Shown: positions 50,101 to 57,331, numbered from the stretch's first letter. The stretch is 64,000 nucleotides of DNA from Rhea pennata (GCF_028389875.1 NC_084682.1:7264001-7328000), one strand, 5' to 3'. Numbers and translations: made by a program. The notes: generated by a model from the letters alone, not told the origin.

Positions 50101-50961
50101 CTGAGGACCTCTGTGCCTGACTTCCTGTCTTAAAACAATTCCTCTCCTCTTGGAGGCTCCTCCAGGAGTTTCAAGGGATGTCTGGGGTCTGAGGACCCCT
50201 ATGGTGAAAGCAAGCAAAGGAAAATGCTTTAAAATGTTGTTTGTGCAAGGAGTAATGTCACCTCAGTCATTCGGGCCCAGTCCTCACTTCAGGGAGGGGT
50301 GAAAGCCAAGTTTGCATCTATCAGGACCAAATAGCAGATTTTCAGAAGCAAATGAGCTCCCGACCTCCTGCTGTGATTTACAGCCCAAGGACAGGCAGGT
50401 CCCTCATCACAGGGTCTGGGCGGTGGCCCCTTTCTTCATGCCCACGGAGGTGGCTGCACTGGTTAAGGAATTTGGGAACTCCACAACGGGAGCTTGCTTT
50501 TGTGTCCTACCTCTGCTTCGAGCAGGCTCCGAAAAGGCAGAGCCAGCTCAGTTCAATGTTGGTAATGGGGAGAGCGTGCCAGTACCCAGAAGAAATCCTC
50601 TGGGCAGCTTTGTCAGCAGCCCCTTCCGTGAGGCATCCAGCCTGCGCTGCAGGTCGGAGATTTCCAGGCGTCTTCCTGGCGGCGCTAGGAAGTCTCTCCC
50701 TTGCGTTGGCAGTGCTGGGCCCAGCACTGCAATTCGGGAACCTGCTCGAGCGCAAGTTAAGCGCTGCCAGACTGCAGTGAACGGGCCCCACGCAGCCAGC
50801 CGGCTTCCCGTCTCTGGGAGGTGAATATCCACCGCTTCTCCCTGGTGCCTCGCGCGTGCTAACCTCCATTCCCCCTCTCTCCACAGCTGTCTCTGAAGTG
50901 CCGAGCTCCCGAAGTGTCCCAGTACATCTACCAGGCCTACGATGCCATCTTGAAGAACTGA
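2096..50961 (+). CDS. AP2B1: AP-2 complex subunit beta (beta-2 adaptin), 3' 14 coding exons
   Basis: Seen: fourteen exons, listed separately below, splice in phase into 598 codons plus stop (584 without the 42-nt alternative exon). They cover residues 354-937 in the numbering of the 937-residue isoform, so the 5' exons lie before the window. Order: end of the alpha-solenoid trunk (354 to about 590), flexible hinge with clathrin box LLNLD (631-635), and a C-terminal appendage (about 700-937) with a sandwich and a platform subdomain. Key residues fall exactly where known: Tyr737, Tyr815, Trp841, Glu849, Tyr888 and Glu902. Family knowledge: beta-2 is a large subunit of the AP-2 heterotetramer at the plasma membrane. 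Its hinge and appendage bind clathrin, and the platform binds ARH, beta-arrestin, epsin and similar partners. AP2B1 is preferred over the paralogue AP1B1 because the hinge and appendage match beta-2 and RASL10B (not RASL10A) is next door. Compared with human from memory there are only about ten substitutions, such as Ser712 for Ala and Ala930/Ala933 for Val/Ser. Confidence 0.97.
2192..6427 (+). other. AP2B1: AP2B1 intron with a GC-AG boundary
   Basis: The 4.2-kb intron starts with GC (GCAAGT) and ends with CTCTAG. Apart from an A24 tract at 5353-5376 I see unique sequence only. The short ORFs within it have no recognisable family signature. No RNA gene is evident. Confidence 0.85.
5353..5376 (+). 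repeat. poly-A tract (A24)
   Basis: An uninterrupted run of 24 A within the AP2B1 intron. No adjacent SINE body or target-site duplication is recognisable, so it is listed as a mononucleotide repeat and not as a retroposon tail. Confidence 0.9.
6428..6543 (+). CDS. AP2B1: AP2B1 coding exon, residues 386-424 (trunk)
   Basis: Begins CAA TCT GCA GAG (QSAE) and runs through [20 protein letters not shown] to YPN, ending with the first two bases of Lys424 (phase 2). The acceptor is CTCTCTAG and the donor GTACGT. It encodes trunk helical repeats and is essentially identical to the mammalian protein from memory. Confidence 0.96.
6544..7670 (+). other. AP2B1: AP2B1 intron
   Basis: A 1.1-kb intron with GTACGT donor and TAAATCAG acceptor. 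I see nothing beyond unique sequence in it. Confidence 0.85.
7671..7836 (+). CDS. AP2B1: AP2B1 coding exon, residues 424-479 (trunk)
   Basis: Starts with the last base of Lys424, then [20 protein letters not shown] and continues to FHDESTQ (phase 0 end). The donor is CAG/GTAAAA. It includes the conserved trunk motif [10 protein letters not shown]. Confidence 0.96.
7837..8286 (+). other. AP2B1: AP2B1 intron (450 nt)
   Basis: The shortest AP2B1 intron in the window, with GTAAAA donor and TTTTTCTTAG acceptor. Nothing else is seen in it. Confidence 0.85.
8287..8385 (+). CDS. AP2B1: AP2B1 coding exon, residues 480-512 (trunk)
   Basis: Thirty-three codons, from [20 protein letters not shown] to VLSLATQ, phase 0 at both ends. 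The donor is CAG/GTAAGC. It encodes trunk helices. Confidence 0.96.
8386..11428 (+). other. AP2B1: AP2B1 intron
   Basis: A 3.0-kb intron bounded by GTAAGC and TTTTTCCCAG. It holds an interrupted A-rich tract near 10532-10552. No coding potential or RNA gene was recognised. Confidence 0.85.
11429..11688 (+). CDS. AP2B1: AP2B1 coding exon, residues 513-599 (end of trunk, start of hinge)
   Basis: The longest exon in the window (260 nt). It begins [20 protein letters not shown] and continues through the [15 protein letters not shown] segment, [15 protein letters not shown], to HLPIHHG, ending with two bases of Ser599. The donor is AG/GTAAGC. It closes the folded trunk and enters the protease-sensitive hinge. 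Confidence 0.97.
13078..13099 (+). repeat. poly-T tract (T22)
   Basis: An uninterrupted run of 22 T inside an AP2B1 intron. On the minus strand it could be read as a poly-A tail, but no retroposon body is recognisable next to it. Confidence 0.9.
15557..15595 (+). repeat. GT dinucleotide run plus T tract
   Basis: A short GT repeat passes into a long T tract interrupted by one C. It is a simple low-complexity repeat in an AP2B1 intron. Confidence 0.85.
16023..16215 (+). CDS. AP2B1: AP2B1 coding exon, residues 599-663 (hinge, clathrin box)
   Basis: Begins with the last base of Ser599, then [20 protein letters not shown], and continues through [15 protein letters not shown] to GGGLDSL (phase 0 end). 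LLNLD at 631-635 is the clathrin box that binds the clathrin heavy-chain terminal domain. The donor is TTG/GTAAGC. The downstream 42-nt exon may be included or skipped after this exon without a frame change. Confidence 0.97.
18340..18360 (+). repeat. poly-A tract (A21)
   Basis: An uninterrupted run of 21 A in the long AP2B1 intron, with no recognisable retroposon attached. Confidence 0.9.
18694..18716 (+). repeat. TC dinucleotide microsatellite
   Basis: A perfect TC repeat of about 11 units in the long AP2B1 intron. Confidence 0.92.
21375..21450 (+). mobile_element. possible MIR-like SINE scrap
   Basis: The stretch ACTGGCTGTGTGTGATCTTA and the following GGGAAGTTAATTCACCTTTCC resemble the MIR core, which has TGTGTGACCTTGGGCAAGTC followed by acttaacctctctgg. 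It is heavily decayed, so the assignment is tentative. Confidence 0.4.
23355..23374 (+). repeat. poly-T tract (T20)
   Basis: An uninterrupted run of 20 T in the long AP2B1 intron. Confidence 0.9.
26382..26419 (+). promoter_or_regulatory. extended CU-rich tract before the alternative exon
   Basis: The 38 bases ending in the acceptor CAG are almost entirely pyrimidine, with repeated TCTCTC and CTTTCTC elements. Such tracts are typical binding sites for the splicing repressor PTBP1 upstream of neural exons. The tract is seen directly; repression by PTB is inferred. Confidence 0.6.
26420..26461 (+). CDS. AP2B1: AP2B1 alternative 42-nt exon (14-residue hinge insert)
   Basis: Fourteen codons, [14 protein letters not shown], phase 0 at both ends, flanked by TTTCAG and GTAAGT. 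Skipping it joins GGGLDSL directly to VGQTYIPSS as in the 937-residue isoform; inclusion gives the 951-residue isoform. Known from mammals: the two AP2B1 isoforms differ by this 14-residue insert after residue 663. The insert lies in the hinge between the clathrin box and the appendage. Three TGCATG motifs (RBFOX sites) lie nearby, at 26092, 26797 and 26961; the latter two are downstream, where RBFOX normally promotes inclusion. Confidence 0.93.
26462..28337 (+). other. AP2B1: AP2B1 intron
   Basis: A 1.9-kb intron from GTAAGT to CTCCTCCAG with two TGCATG motifs (26797-26802 and 26961-26966) downstream of the alternative exon. The short ORFs in it have no recognisable signature. Confidence 0.85.
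28338..28484 (+). CDS. AP2B1: AP2B1 coding exon, residues 664-712 (hinge to appendage)
   Basis: Forty-nine codons from [20 protein letters not shown] to GGYVAPKS, phase 0 at both ends, with donor GTACGT. This Pro/Ser-rich linker leads into the appendage. Compared with human from memory it has Thr-Tyr for Ser-Phe at 667-668, Ser698 for Thr and Ser712 for Ala. Confidence 0.96.
28485..29780 (+). other. AP2B1: AP2B1 intron
   Basis: A 1.3-kb intron from GTACGT to CTGTTTCAG. Nothing beyond unique AT-rich sequence is seen. Confidence 0.85.
29781..29926 (+). CDS. AP2B1: AP2B1 coding exon, residues 713-761 (appendage sandwich)
   Basis: Begins [20 protein letters not shown] and ends FAIQFNKN plus two bases of Ser761. 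Donor is AG/GTGAGA. Tyr737, reported as a Src-family phosphorylation site that influences beta-arrestin binding, is conserved in GHIYMEM. It forms part of the immunoglobulin-like sandwich subdomain. Confidence 0.97.
29927..32721 (+). other. AP2B1: AP2B1 intron
   Basis: A 2.8-kb intron from GTGAGA to TCTTGCCCAG. A stretch near 30410-30515 faintly recalls MIR/L2 tail sequence but is too decayed to annotate separately. No gene was recognised. Confidence 0.85.
32722..32851 (+). CDS. AP2B1: AP2B1 coding exon, residues 761-804 (appendage sandwich)
   Basis: Starts with the last base of Ser761, then [20 protein letters not shown], and ends [10 protein letters not shown] in phase 0. The acceptor is CTTGCCCAG and the donor CAG/GTAATA. 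It is the second half of the sandwich subdomain. Confidence 0.97.
35021..35060 (+). repeat. T19 tract plus TTTG microsatellite
   Basis: Nineteen T are followed by about five GTTT units. It is a compound simple repeat. Confidence 0.92.
38135..38420 (-). mobile_element. decayed CR1-like LINE 3' fragment
   Basis: Read on the + strand, the segment starts TAATCATTAAATCAGAGCTG then GAAAAGATCTTAGATC, like the reverse complement of a CR1 3' end (AATCATAGAATC... TTGGAAAAGACC). It later has GTTTAGCCTAAATTTTCCTT, again typical of the CR1 3' UTR complement. It is much diverged and so probably old. No subfamily is claimed. Confidence 0.6.
38695..38742 (+). repeat. T-rich run followed by G-rich run
   Basis: An interrupted T tract passes directly into about 11 consecutive G and then a shorter G run. 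Low-complexity sequence. Confidence 0.85.
40417..40501 (+). CDS. AP2B1: AP2B1 coding exon, residues 805-833 (appendage)
   Basis: Begins [20 protein letters not shown] and ends VEDGKM plus the first base of Glu833. The donor is GTGAGT at 40502. Tyr815, in DVFYFSC, belongs to the sandwich-side surface reported to contribute to clathrin and accessory-protein binding. Confidence 0.97.
40502..41256 (+). other. AP2B1: AP2B1 intron (755 nt)
   Basis: Bounded by GTGAGT and TTGTTTGTAG. Nothing else is supported in it. Confidence 0.85.
41257..41343 (+). CDS. AP2B1: AP2B1 coding exon, residues 833-862 (platform)
   Basis: Starts with the last two bases of Glu833, then [20 protein letters not shown] and IKDCHLNA, and ends with one base of Asp862. 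The donor is GTGAGT. Trp841 and Glu849 of the platform binding site are present. Asp856 replaces Glu of human, from memory. Confidence 0.97.
41749..41885 (+). mobile_element. MIR-like SINE fragment
   Basis: The stretch GAAGTCAGGAGATGTGTTCC, then AGCCCTGCC...AACCTGCTGCCTAGC, then CTGGGCCAGTCACTTTGCC, follows the MIR core order (agtcaggagacctgggttc, agctctgcc, acctgctgtgtgacc, ttgggcaagtcact). Core-SINE relics of this type predate the split of mammals and sauropsids. Confidence 0.65.
44159..44168 (+). promoter_or_regulatory. MEF2-type motif CTAAAAATAG
   Basis: A perfect match to the MEF2 consensus YTA(A/T)4TAR in a GC-rich part of the AP2B1 intron, with a CAGCTG E-box near 44179. The match is seen directly; function is unknown. 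Confidence 0.35.
45304..45327 (+). repeat. perfect 10-bp inverted repeat (hairpin)
   Basis: AAGCTATATT, a four-base spacer, then AATATAGCTT. It is probably a chance palindrome in AT-rich intron. Confidence 0.7.
45736..45770 (+). repeat. TTTTA pentanucleotide microsatellite (7 units)
   Basis: Seven perfect TTTTA units in an AP2B1 intron. Confidence 0.95.
45996..46013 (+). repeat. C-rich homopolymer run
   Basis: Six C, one T, then ten C, followed by CGCC. It is a low-complexity run in an AP2B1 intron. Confidence 0.9.
46770..47560 (+). promoter_or_regulatory. intragenic CpG island in AP2B1 intron
   Basis: Dense CpG and high GC stand out sharply from the AT-rich flanks (45.3-46.7 kb and 47.6 kb onward). 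The densest part is about 46960-47280. Open frames on both strands arise from lack of stops in GC-rich DNA. No exon with both splice sites and a recognisable protein was found. It may be an alternative or antisense promoter or enhancer, or an orphan CpG island. Confidence 0.6.
49472..49626 (+). CDS. AP2B1: AP2B1 coding exon, residues 862-913 (platform)
   Basis: Starts with the last two bases of Asp862, then [20 protein letters not shown] and continues to QPGNPNYT. The donor is ACG/GTGAGA. Tyr888 (DMLYQS) and Glu902 (LAELR) of the platform peptide-binding site are conserved; these bind helical motifs of ARH, beta-arrestin and epsin. Confidence 0.97.
49627..50886 (+). other. AP2B1: AP2B1 last intron
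   Basis: A 1.26-kb intron from GTGAGA to CTCTCCACAG. Open frames at 50312-50884 on both strands have no family signature and are not annotated. Confidence 0.85.
50887..50961 (+). CDS. AP2B1: AP2B1 terminal coding exon, residues 914-937 and stop
   Basis: Encodes [20 protein letters not shown] then ILKN and a TGA stop at 50959-50961. Human has, from memory, QVYDSILKN, so Ala930 and Ala933 are substitutions near the C-terminus. Confidence 0.97.
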   Translation: MSLKCRAPEVSQYIYQAYDAILKN

Positions 50962-51361
50962 CGGGAGCTCCGTCTGTGCCTCACCCTGCGGAAGGAGGAG
51001 GGAGCAAGGGGTCCCGGATCCTCCTTGGCCCCGGGCGCAGGGAAAAGCACGCTAACTGGAAGCAGCCGTATTCATGTGTAGGATTTCAGTCAAACGCACT
51101 GATTAAACAAGGTAGCAATTAGTATCCACGTGCTAACGATGATAGGGAACAAACCCCTTTGATATTTTTAGCGTCCATGGAAGCTTTGTAACCACTGCTT
51201 CGACTGTCCCCCGTCCCCCTCGCCCCTCACTCGTTGTCCGTTCTTGTGGGCTTCTCCATTTTGTGCCAATGTTCAGTGTTTTCTAAATGGCTTTAGGCGT
51301 AGTTAAGATTTTGTAAAATACTGCTCGTTGGAAAAAACAAGCAAAAACCACACGTCTGCTC

Positions 51362-51367
51362 ATTAAA
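51362..51367 (+). terminator. possible proximal poly(A) signal ATTAAA
   Basis: A common variant signal about 400 nt after the AP2B1 stop. T-rich sequence follows within 60 nt. It would give a short-3'UTR transcript. Confidence 0.4.
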
Positions 51368-53304
51368 ACAAGGCAAAAGTGTCGAAAACATATACTGCAC
51401 TTTATTTTATATTTTTATACATTTTGAGTTTTTTTATTGTAATTGGCTTAAAGGGAAAGCAAAACTAGGGAAGTGGTGGGAGCCCTCCAGGGAAACTGGG
51501 CTCTAGCAGGGTGAACGCGGCCTCTAAGAACTAGGAACAGAGCCATCAGTTTGGTCCGTGGAGGCGGACGAAGTCCTAAAGAGACGGTTTTCTATTACAC
51601 TTGTGCTGGCAGACTCAACTCTGTTTTTGATGGTGTGTTTTCACTCTAACCATCTCTCTGGCTCATTAGCTGCTGATTTGAGAAGCAAGGCTTCTCATGC
51701 AGGGAGGAGGAGCTGTGGACCTAGACTGCTAACAGGACAGTGGAGGATGAGACGAGGAGGGAAACGAGCCCGCCCTTAGTGAAAGGCTCCTGCCAGCACG
51801 TGAGGTACGGCCCCCGCGTGCGCGCGCACCCACCCCGAGCCCCTCTGCCCGCTCCGTCCCCGCGCCGGTTGTGGCCGACCTGCCTTTTCGGCTGCGCCAA
51901 CTCCTGCTCCCCGGCACTGCGGCACTGCGTGAGCCCCGGGAGTCCCTGAGTCTCACGGCAGTAAGTCTGAACATGGTGATGCTGCTTCGCCGGCAGGACC
52001 GGAGGCATCAGCAGGGGTCTGGCCCGACCACGAGGGCTCAGCCGCTGCTGGCAGTGCGCCCACAGCTGCTGCGGGGCGCCGGACTGGCTCTCCCTGGTCC
52101 CGTCGTGTGCACCAGAAGAAGCCAGGCTGGGTGGCGTGATGGAGGCAGCCCGGGCTTGGTGGTGTTTGTGCCCTGCTTCCTTGTGTGCTTCAGTTCTGGG
52201 GTGAGCTGAGAGTCGAGCAGATCTTGGAAGCATTTCTTCCCTTTCCGGCTCCCAGAGCTGGGTCTTGGCTCTCTATGCCCAAAGGCGCACACAAAGATGC
52301 AGGTTCCTGCCCTGAGCCCCTGCCCTGAGCCATGCAGTGCCCTGGCCCCCCGTTCCCTGCCCGTCCGTAGGGCCAGGACTGCTTCCTCTTCCCGTGGCTG
52401 TGGTGTTGCAGCCACTAAGCACTGCAGCAACAGCAAAGCCTCGTGCATGCCCCTGCTCCGGCCATCGCTTGTGCTGCTTAAACCAAGCCACTAACCAGAA
52501 CAGCTTTGCTCCCCGCAGCATGCTTAGTTTGATGCTATCTCCTCCCAGCGAGCAAAGCTCTCCATCATAGCATCCATGTTGTCTTTTTAGATGCCGTATC
52601 CAAGGTCAATAATTTTTTGTCTGTTTGGGGCAGGAGAGTTGATGGTTCCTCAGGGCTCTGGCACTGGCACAGCCAGGGGAGACCCTGTGGGTGCAGAGAG
52701 CCCAGGTGAGGATTGGGGTGGGAGAACTCAGGACAAGGACACCTCTGCAAGACTCTAAGGTTGCAGATAAGCAGCCAATGCTGGGAAAAGGCCAAAATGC
52801 ATTTACCCAGCCCTTGCCCTCCATAAAGAAGGGAAGAGATTCCAGCAGAGCTGGGAGCTGCAGGACCCCCAAGGAGTTGAGGACCTGCTGTAAGCGCCTC
52901 TGCATGGGGGAAAATGCAGGGCAGAGCCGGAGGAGCTCCTGAGCTCTGCCTGCGTGGGCTGGGAGAAGCTTTGCTCCAAGCCTTGCTAGGAGCACCATAA
53001 AAATCACTGTTGGAGCTATTAAGAAGGTGCCAGTTCACACTGGGGGCCGTGGGGGAAGGATAGGGATGGTGCAAGGCTGGGAGGAGGCAGCAGAGGATTG
53101 GAAATGAACACTTAGGTCCCACTCTGCTTACCAGTCGGTGTAGTTCAGCCCGGGGGGGATGCAGAGCACCCCCTTCCCTTGTCAGACTTCTTCCTGGCCT
53201 TGGTGGACGGGTGTCTCCAGGGAGCTGCCAGGCAGAGCCTGGGCTCATTCGGTGGTTTGCGGTGTAGTTGTGTTGCTCTTCAGGCTTTACCTGGCGTCCA
53301 TGTC

Positions 53305-53310
53305 AATAAA
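53305..53310 (+). terminator. distal AP2B1 poly(A) signal AATAAA
   Basis: A canonical AATAAA followed after about 25 nt by the GU-rich element GCTGTGGTGTGGCTCTG. It is the only AATAAA seen between the AP2B1 stop and the RASL10B coding region in this orientation. Confidence 0.75.
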
Positions 53311-53326
53311 CGCATTTCCACGAAGC

Positions 53327-56300
53327 TGCGGCTGTGGTGTGGCTCTGTCGGGGCTGGGGAGAGGAACTGCTTTCTCTGCTCCCAGCCCGCTGGAGGGAGC
53401 ACGGACCAAGGGCTGGGGCTGGTAAGAAGGGGACAAGATTTACTCCTCAGGAGCCATTTATCTCTTTCTATTCGCCATCCGCTGCTCTCCCAGAAGAGAG
53501 GCCCTCGGTCCCTGCCTGCTCCGCTCTTGCTCATCTCGGGCATCGGAAAGGTCCTGGGCACCAGCGCGTCACCACGGAAAGTCTCTGGGAGAGCAGGAGG
53601 AGGAGGGAGGTACTGATTCAGTCCAGTCTGGTCCCCAGGTGGGGGGATGTGACCTGCTTTCCCTGAGAGGAAACGATGTGTGAGGGGTTTGGATTGCTCT
53701 GCCCCAGCGTTCTCCATCCTGACGTGCTGGGAGCTTCCACAGGGCTTCGCTGCTACTGGCCCTTCCTGGCAGGGCAGGCTGGGTCACGAAACCTTGGTCC
53801 TGGGCCATGGGGCCATCAGCCAGCCCCAACCTGTAGCCATCCGTGGCCAGCAATGGGACAACACAAAAAAAGGGATGAGGCAGAGTGCCCCCTTCCTTCA
53901 CCCCGGCTGGCTCTGGACTGGCGATTAGGGGATGCCCCTGTTTCTCCAGGGCCTGGGGGCGGCAGGTTCATGCCCTGCAAGGGGGTGTTTTTGCATTAGA
54001 AACCAACATTCATGGTCAGTGACCATGGTGAGGGGCTCGTGCAGGGTCATCAGCAATGCAGCGTCTCGTCCTCCCCTGCTGCAGCCTGCTGTGCGTTGAT
54101 GTCCTCAGGTCTCTCCACTGTCACACCAAATATGGAAGCTGGAAAGTATCTGTGTGTTTTGCTGTTGGCTTTGAGAGGGGGAAAACCCCAGCCAGCAGCA
54201 GCACCTTGCAGGCTGGAGCTAAAACAACCTCTCATTGCTCTCGCCAGGCACTGCGCGTGCACGCCCGGTGGCCCGGCACAGCCGTGGGCTGCGTGGGTCT
54301 CTGCACGGGTCTCTGCTCCGCTCCCCTCGTGCCTCCCTCTGCCCGGCAGCCCTTGCTGTGTGCCTGGGGCCAGCATTTGAAACCTCTTTAGCCCAGCAGA
54401 AAAAATGCTGCGCGATGCTCTGGGCTCTGCGTTGCTGCCACCGTCCACCTTGTGTCCTATGGAGGAGGCAAAAGGTTTATCCCTCCTTGTTCCGTCGGGG
54501 TTTTTCCTGCTGTTCTGGATTTGCAGGCACGCTTGCGCCGTGTGAACGGGGCCAGGCTGCCCCGGGCTGTGCTGCACCTCGCGAACTGGCTTTGCTCCGT
54601 TAGCGCCAAGCCTCGGGCGCTGCGGGCTCGGGGGAGGCGGGTGACCTTGCAGGCTGGGACGGGCCGTCACCGCGGCCTTCCCCAGTCCCTGCTCCTGCCG
54701 TGCCCGTGCCTGCGCCGCGGCGCTGGCACCTTCCCGGGCTTTCGCTTCCCCTGAAGTGCTGCGAGGGCTCTGCAAAATCTCTGCAGCTCCCGCTGGCCTC
54801 GTGCATGCCCCGGACGGACGCTCGTCCCTGCGGCAGCAGGAAGGACCGTCGCTCCCAAGCCGGGACCGTTGCGCCCTCGGCGGAGCTGCCTCCGGGTGCA
54901 GCTTGGGGCGACTCCGTGGCGGACCCAGGTGCTCCTTTCTTTCCTCGCTGTCGCCCAGCCTGCTCGGCAGATGGGTGAACGCGCGGTGCGGTCGGCGAGG
55001 AGCCTCCCCTCCTGCGAGTGCTGGGTCCTAGGCAGAGCCGCGACGCAGCAGGTCCCTTCGGGTCCTTCGCTCCCCAGGATGGAGAAGCGGAGCAAGGGGA
55101 GAGGCAGGGACCTGCCCGGGGCGGGAGGCTGTGGCCGAGGCAGGGGCCGACCACGGCTTTCCCCCGCCGCTGCCTGCGTGCTGGGACGCAGGAGCTTTTC
55201 CACAGCCTATTTTACGTTTGCAGCTATCTCGGCCCGCTGCGGCTGGGATCATCCTTCCAGGCTCCAGGGATGTGCCGCGGTCCAACCCTGCTCCCTTCCC
55301 CCCCATCAGATGTTAAATTTCACAAACAAAACTGCAAGTAAAGAGCATCTCGAAGGAAACTGCTAAAAATAGCTGGAGCCAGGGCTGGAGCCTGAATTTG
55401 TGCAGACAAGCTCACATGCAGCCAGCGTCCCTGCCCTTTCCTGGAAACATTGCAGGTTGCTTTATGGAAATGCTGGGAAACGGCGCTCAGGGTTTATGTA
55501 AGACCAGCAGCATCTGGGACTGGTCCTAACCTGCCGTGAGCTCGGGGCACCTAAATACTTCCCTGGCAGCGTGCGTCAGGCAGCTCCGCAGGGATGTAAG
55601 CCCCAAATCTCGGAAAGTCTGGATGTAATGTGGGACGAAGGAAAAGGGGCTGCAGAGCCCTTCTCCTGCCACAGAGCTCAGCCCCAGATGGGGCACAGAG
55701 CGGTGCGGAGGCTGCTCTGCGCTTCGTGGCCCCGAGTTTGCCATCCCCTTTCCCTGGGGAAGGAAGAGACTGGCATGGAAGTTTCCTCAGCCTGGGCTCC
55801 AGGCATCTCCTGCTGGGAGCTGGTGGCCGGGAGCCTGACACCGCTCTCCGTCCCTGGGGGGCCGGGGGGGATGTGCAGCCCCTAGGGCTTGGCCAAGATG
55901 ATTTTTCCTGACCAAGGGGGATGTCAAGGCTGGGGGAGCCTGGCCAGACCGGGGCTGGCATTCGGGCTCGGCCACCTCCAGCACCTGGCGGGACAAGAGG
56001 GAGCGCGGGAGAGCGTGAACGCGGCTGCTGGAGACGCACCGCTCGCCCCAGTGCTTCCCCGGCATCGCAGCAAGCTGGAGCGGGATTCGGCAGCCTGCTG
56101 GGAGGAGCAGGGAGGCACGGGGAAGCCTTCGGCAGCCTCTGGTGGGACCCCAAACCACGCTCCCCAGAGATGTGCGACGAGCTGCTTCCTCAGCGTCCGA
56201 CGTGCAGGGAAGCGCTCGGTGCCGAGAGCCCCCAAAACACAGGCGCTGCAGCACGCGTGCCCCTCCCGTGGGGTGGCCCCTCTCCACGGGGACCTGGGAG

Positions 56301-56559
56301 CATCCCCCCATGGCGACTCCTGTGACGGCAGGCGCAGGGAAGCACCCCCTGGGGGGAGCAGAGTCCGGAGGTCCCCAAGGGCTGCGCGCAGGGAGGGTAA
56401 GCGATGCGCCCAGAGCCGGGGAGCAGCTCTGGGCAGGGGAGGGACGGGCTCTCCGGGGGAGGGTCGGGCCCCCCAGGGCTCCGGCGCGCGGGGGTGCGGA
56501 AAGAAAGGGTGACGGTGCTGCCCCCAGCACGTTGCAGGGGGGGCATGGGAGGGCCTTTT
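53327..56559 (+). other. AP2B1-RASL10B intergenic interval
   Basis: GC content rises from 53.3 kb onward. Many long open frames on all strands reflect scarce stop codons, not genes; none shows a recognised domain. A MEF2-type motif lies at 55363-55372. No RNA gene or repeat family was recognised. Confidence 0.7.
55363..55372 (+). promoter_or_regulatory. MEF2-type motif CTAAAAATAG upstream of RASL10B
   Basis: A perfect MEF2 consensus about 1.2 kb before the CpG island and 4.2 kb before the RASL10B start codon, in a locally less GC-rich patch (about 55310-55510). RASL10B is reported in heart muscle, so a muscle enhancer is plausible but inferred. Confidence 0.35.
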
Positions 56560-57048
56560 CCCATCAGCACCTCCCCGGAGACCCAGGCGAAGCTGGTGGC
56601 CCTCCTGCCTGCCTGTCACTCCGCCCGGGCAGCGCCGGCATCCCTCTCCCCAGACGGTGCCTGCACCCCTCCCCGGGCACTGCCTCCCCCCCGCCCGGGC
56701 ACTGCAGCCCTCCCCCCGTCCCCCCGGGCCCGGCCCGCGCCCCGCGCCCCGGGCCGCCTGGCCGGCACCCCCGAGCGTTGCTCCCTCGCAGCCGGCAGCG
56801 CCTGGCCCCGCCGCCGTCTCCCTGCGCGCCTCCCCCGGCGATCGCGCCCGCTCCGGGCCGGGCCTGCCCCGGCCGAGCCGCCGGAGCGCGCCGGGCTTTG
56901 CGACCCAGCGGCGCGGCGCGGCGCCCCCCCCCCCCTCACCGCCGCCCCCCCCTGCCGCCGCCGCCGCCGGCACCTCCGGCAGCCCCGCGCCGGGCCGGGC
57001 CGCGGCTCTGCAGCGGGGCCGCCCGCCCCGCCGGGCCGCGCTCGCCGC

Positions 57049-57090
57049 ATGGCACCGCCGGGCGCCGGCGGCGCGGGCAGCGGCCGCAAG
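57049..57090 (+). other. candidate RASL10B first-exon end with a 14-codon upstream ORF
   Basis: ATG at 57049 in strong context (gccgcATGG) opens MAPPGAGGAGSGRK and runs to a splice donor AAG/GTAGGG. If spliced to the acceptor at 59396, the next codon is TGA, so this would be a complete short upstream ORF ending at the junction and not a coding first exon. Splicing is inferred from motifs. Confidence 0.35.
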
Positions 57091-57101
57091 GTAGGGGAGC
57101 G

Positions 57102-57143
57102 CCGGGGCCGGGGCCGGGGCCGGGGCCGGGGCCGGGGCCGGGG
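57102..57143 (+). repeat. GGGGCC hexanucleotide tandem repeat (7 units)
   Basis: Seven perfect CCGGGG (equivalently GGGGCC) units, 11 nt after the candidate donor at 57091. Such repeats form G-quadruplexes. The unit is the same as the C9orf72 intron-1 repeat, though the loci are unrelated. Confidence 0.95.
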
Positions 57144-57240
57144 CGGGCGGCGGAGCGCGGAGCGGAGGCGAAGTTGCGGCGGGCGGCGGGGATAAAGTTG
57201 GGGCCGGCGCCCGCGGCTGCCCGGCTCGCTGCGCCGCGGA

Positions 57241-57270
57241 GCCCCGCGGAGCCCCGCGGAGCCCCGCGGA
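57241..57270 (+). repeat. 10-bp tandem repeat GCCCCGCGGA (3 perfect units)
   Basis: Three perfect decamers, preceded by one diverged copy (GCGCCGCGGA, 57231-57240), inside the CpG island. Confidence 0.93.
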
Positions 57271-57313
57271 GCGCGGCGCCCCCCGGCGCGGGGCTGCTCC
57301 GGGCGCCCGAGCG

Positions 57314-57331
57314 CGGCGGCGGCGGCGGCGG
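57314..57331 (+). repeat. CGG trinucleotide repeat (6 units)
   Basis: Six perfect CGG units inside the CpG island, within the candidate first intron. Confidence 0.93.

Larger units (their letters stand above)
50962..53326 (+). other. AP2B1: AP2B1 3' untranslated region
   Basis: From the stop codon to the likely cleavage site just after AATAAA at 53305. The proximal 0.5 kb has an AU-rich patch (about 51398-51440) and an ATTAAA at 51362-51367 that could serve an early poly(A) site. The distal part is GC-richer. Its end is inferred from signals only, since no transcript data are available. Confidence 0.7.

Noticed and set aside
2096..50961. Assignment of the adaptin gene to the paralogue AP1B1
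   Set aside because: The hinge, the 14-residue insert and appendage residue positions match beta-2 adaptin, and the downstream gene is RASL10B rather than RASL10A.
54050..56973. Multiple 100-350 codon frames between AP2B1 and RASL10B
   Set aside because: GC-driven absence of stops; no domain, no consistent splice structure and no family recognised.
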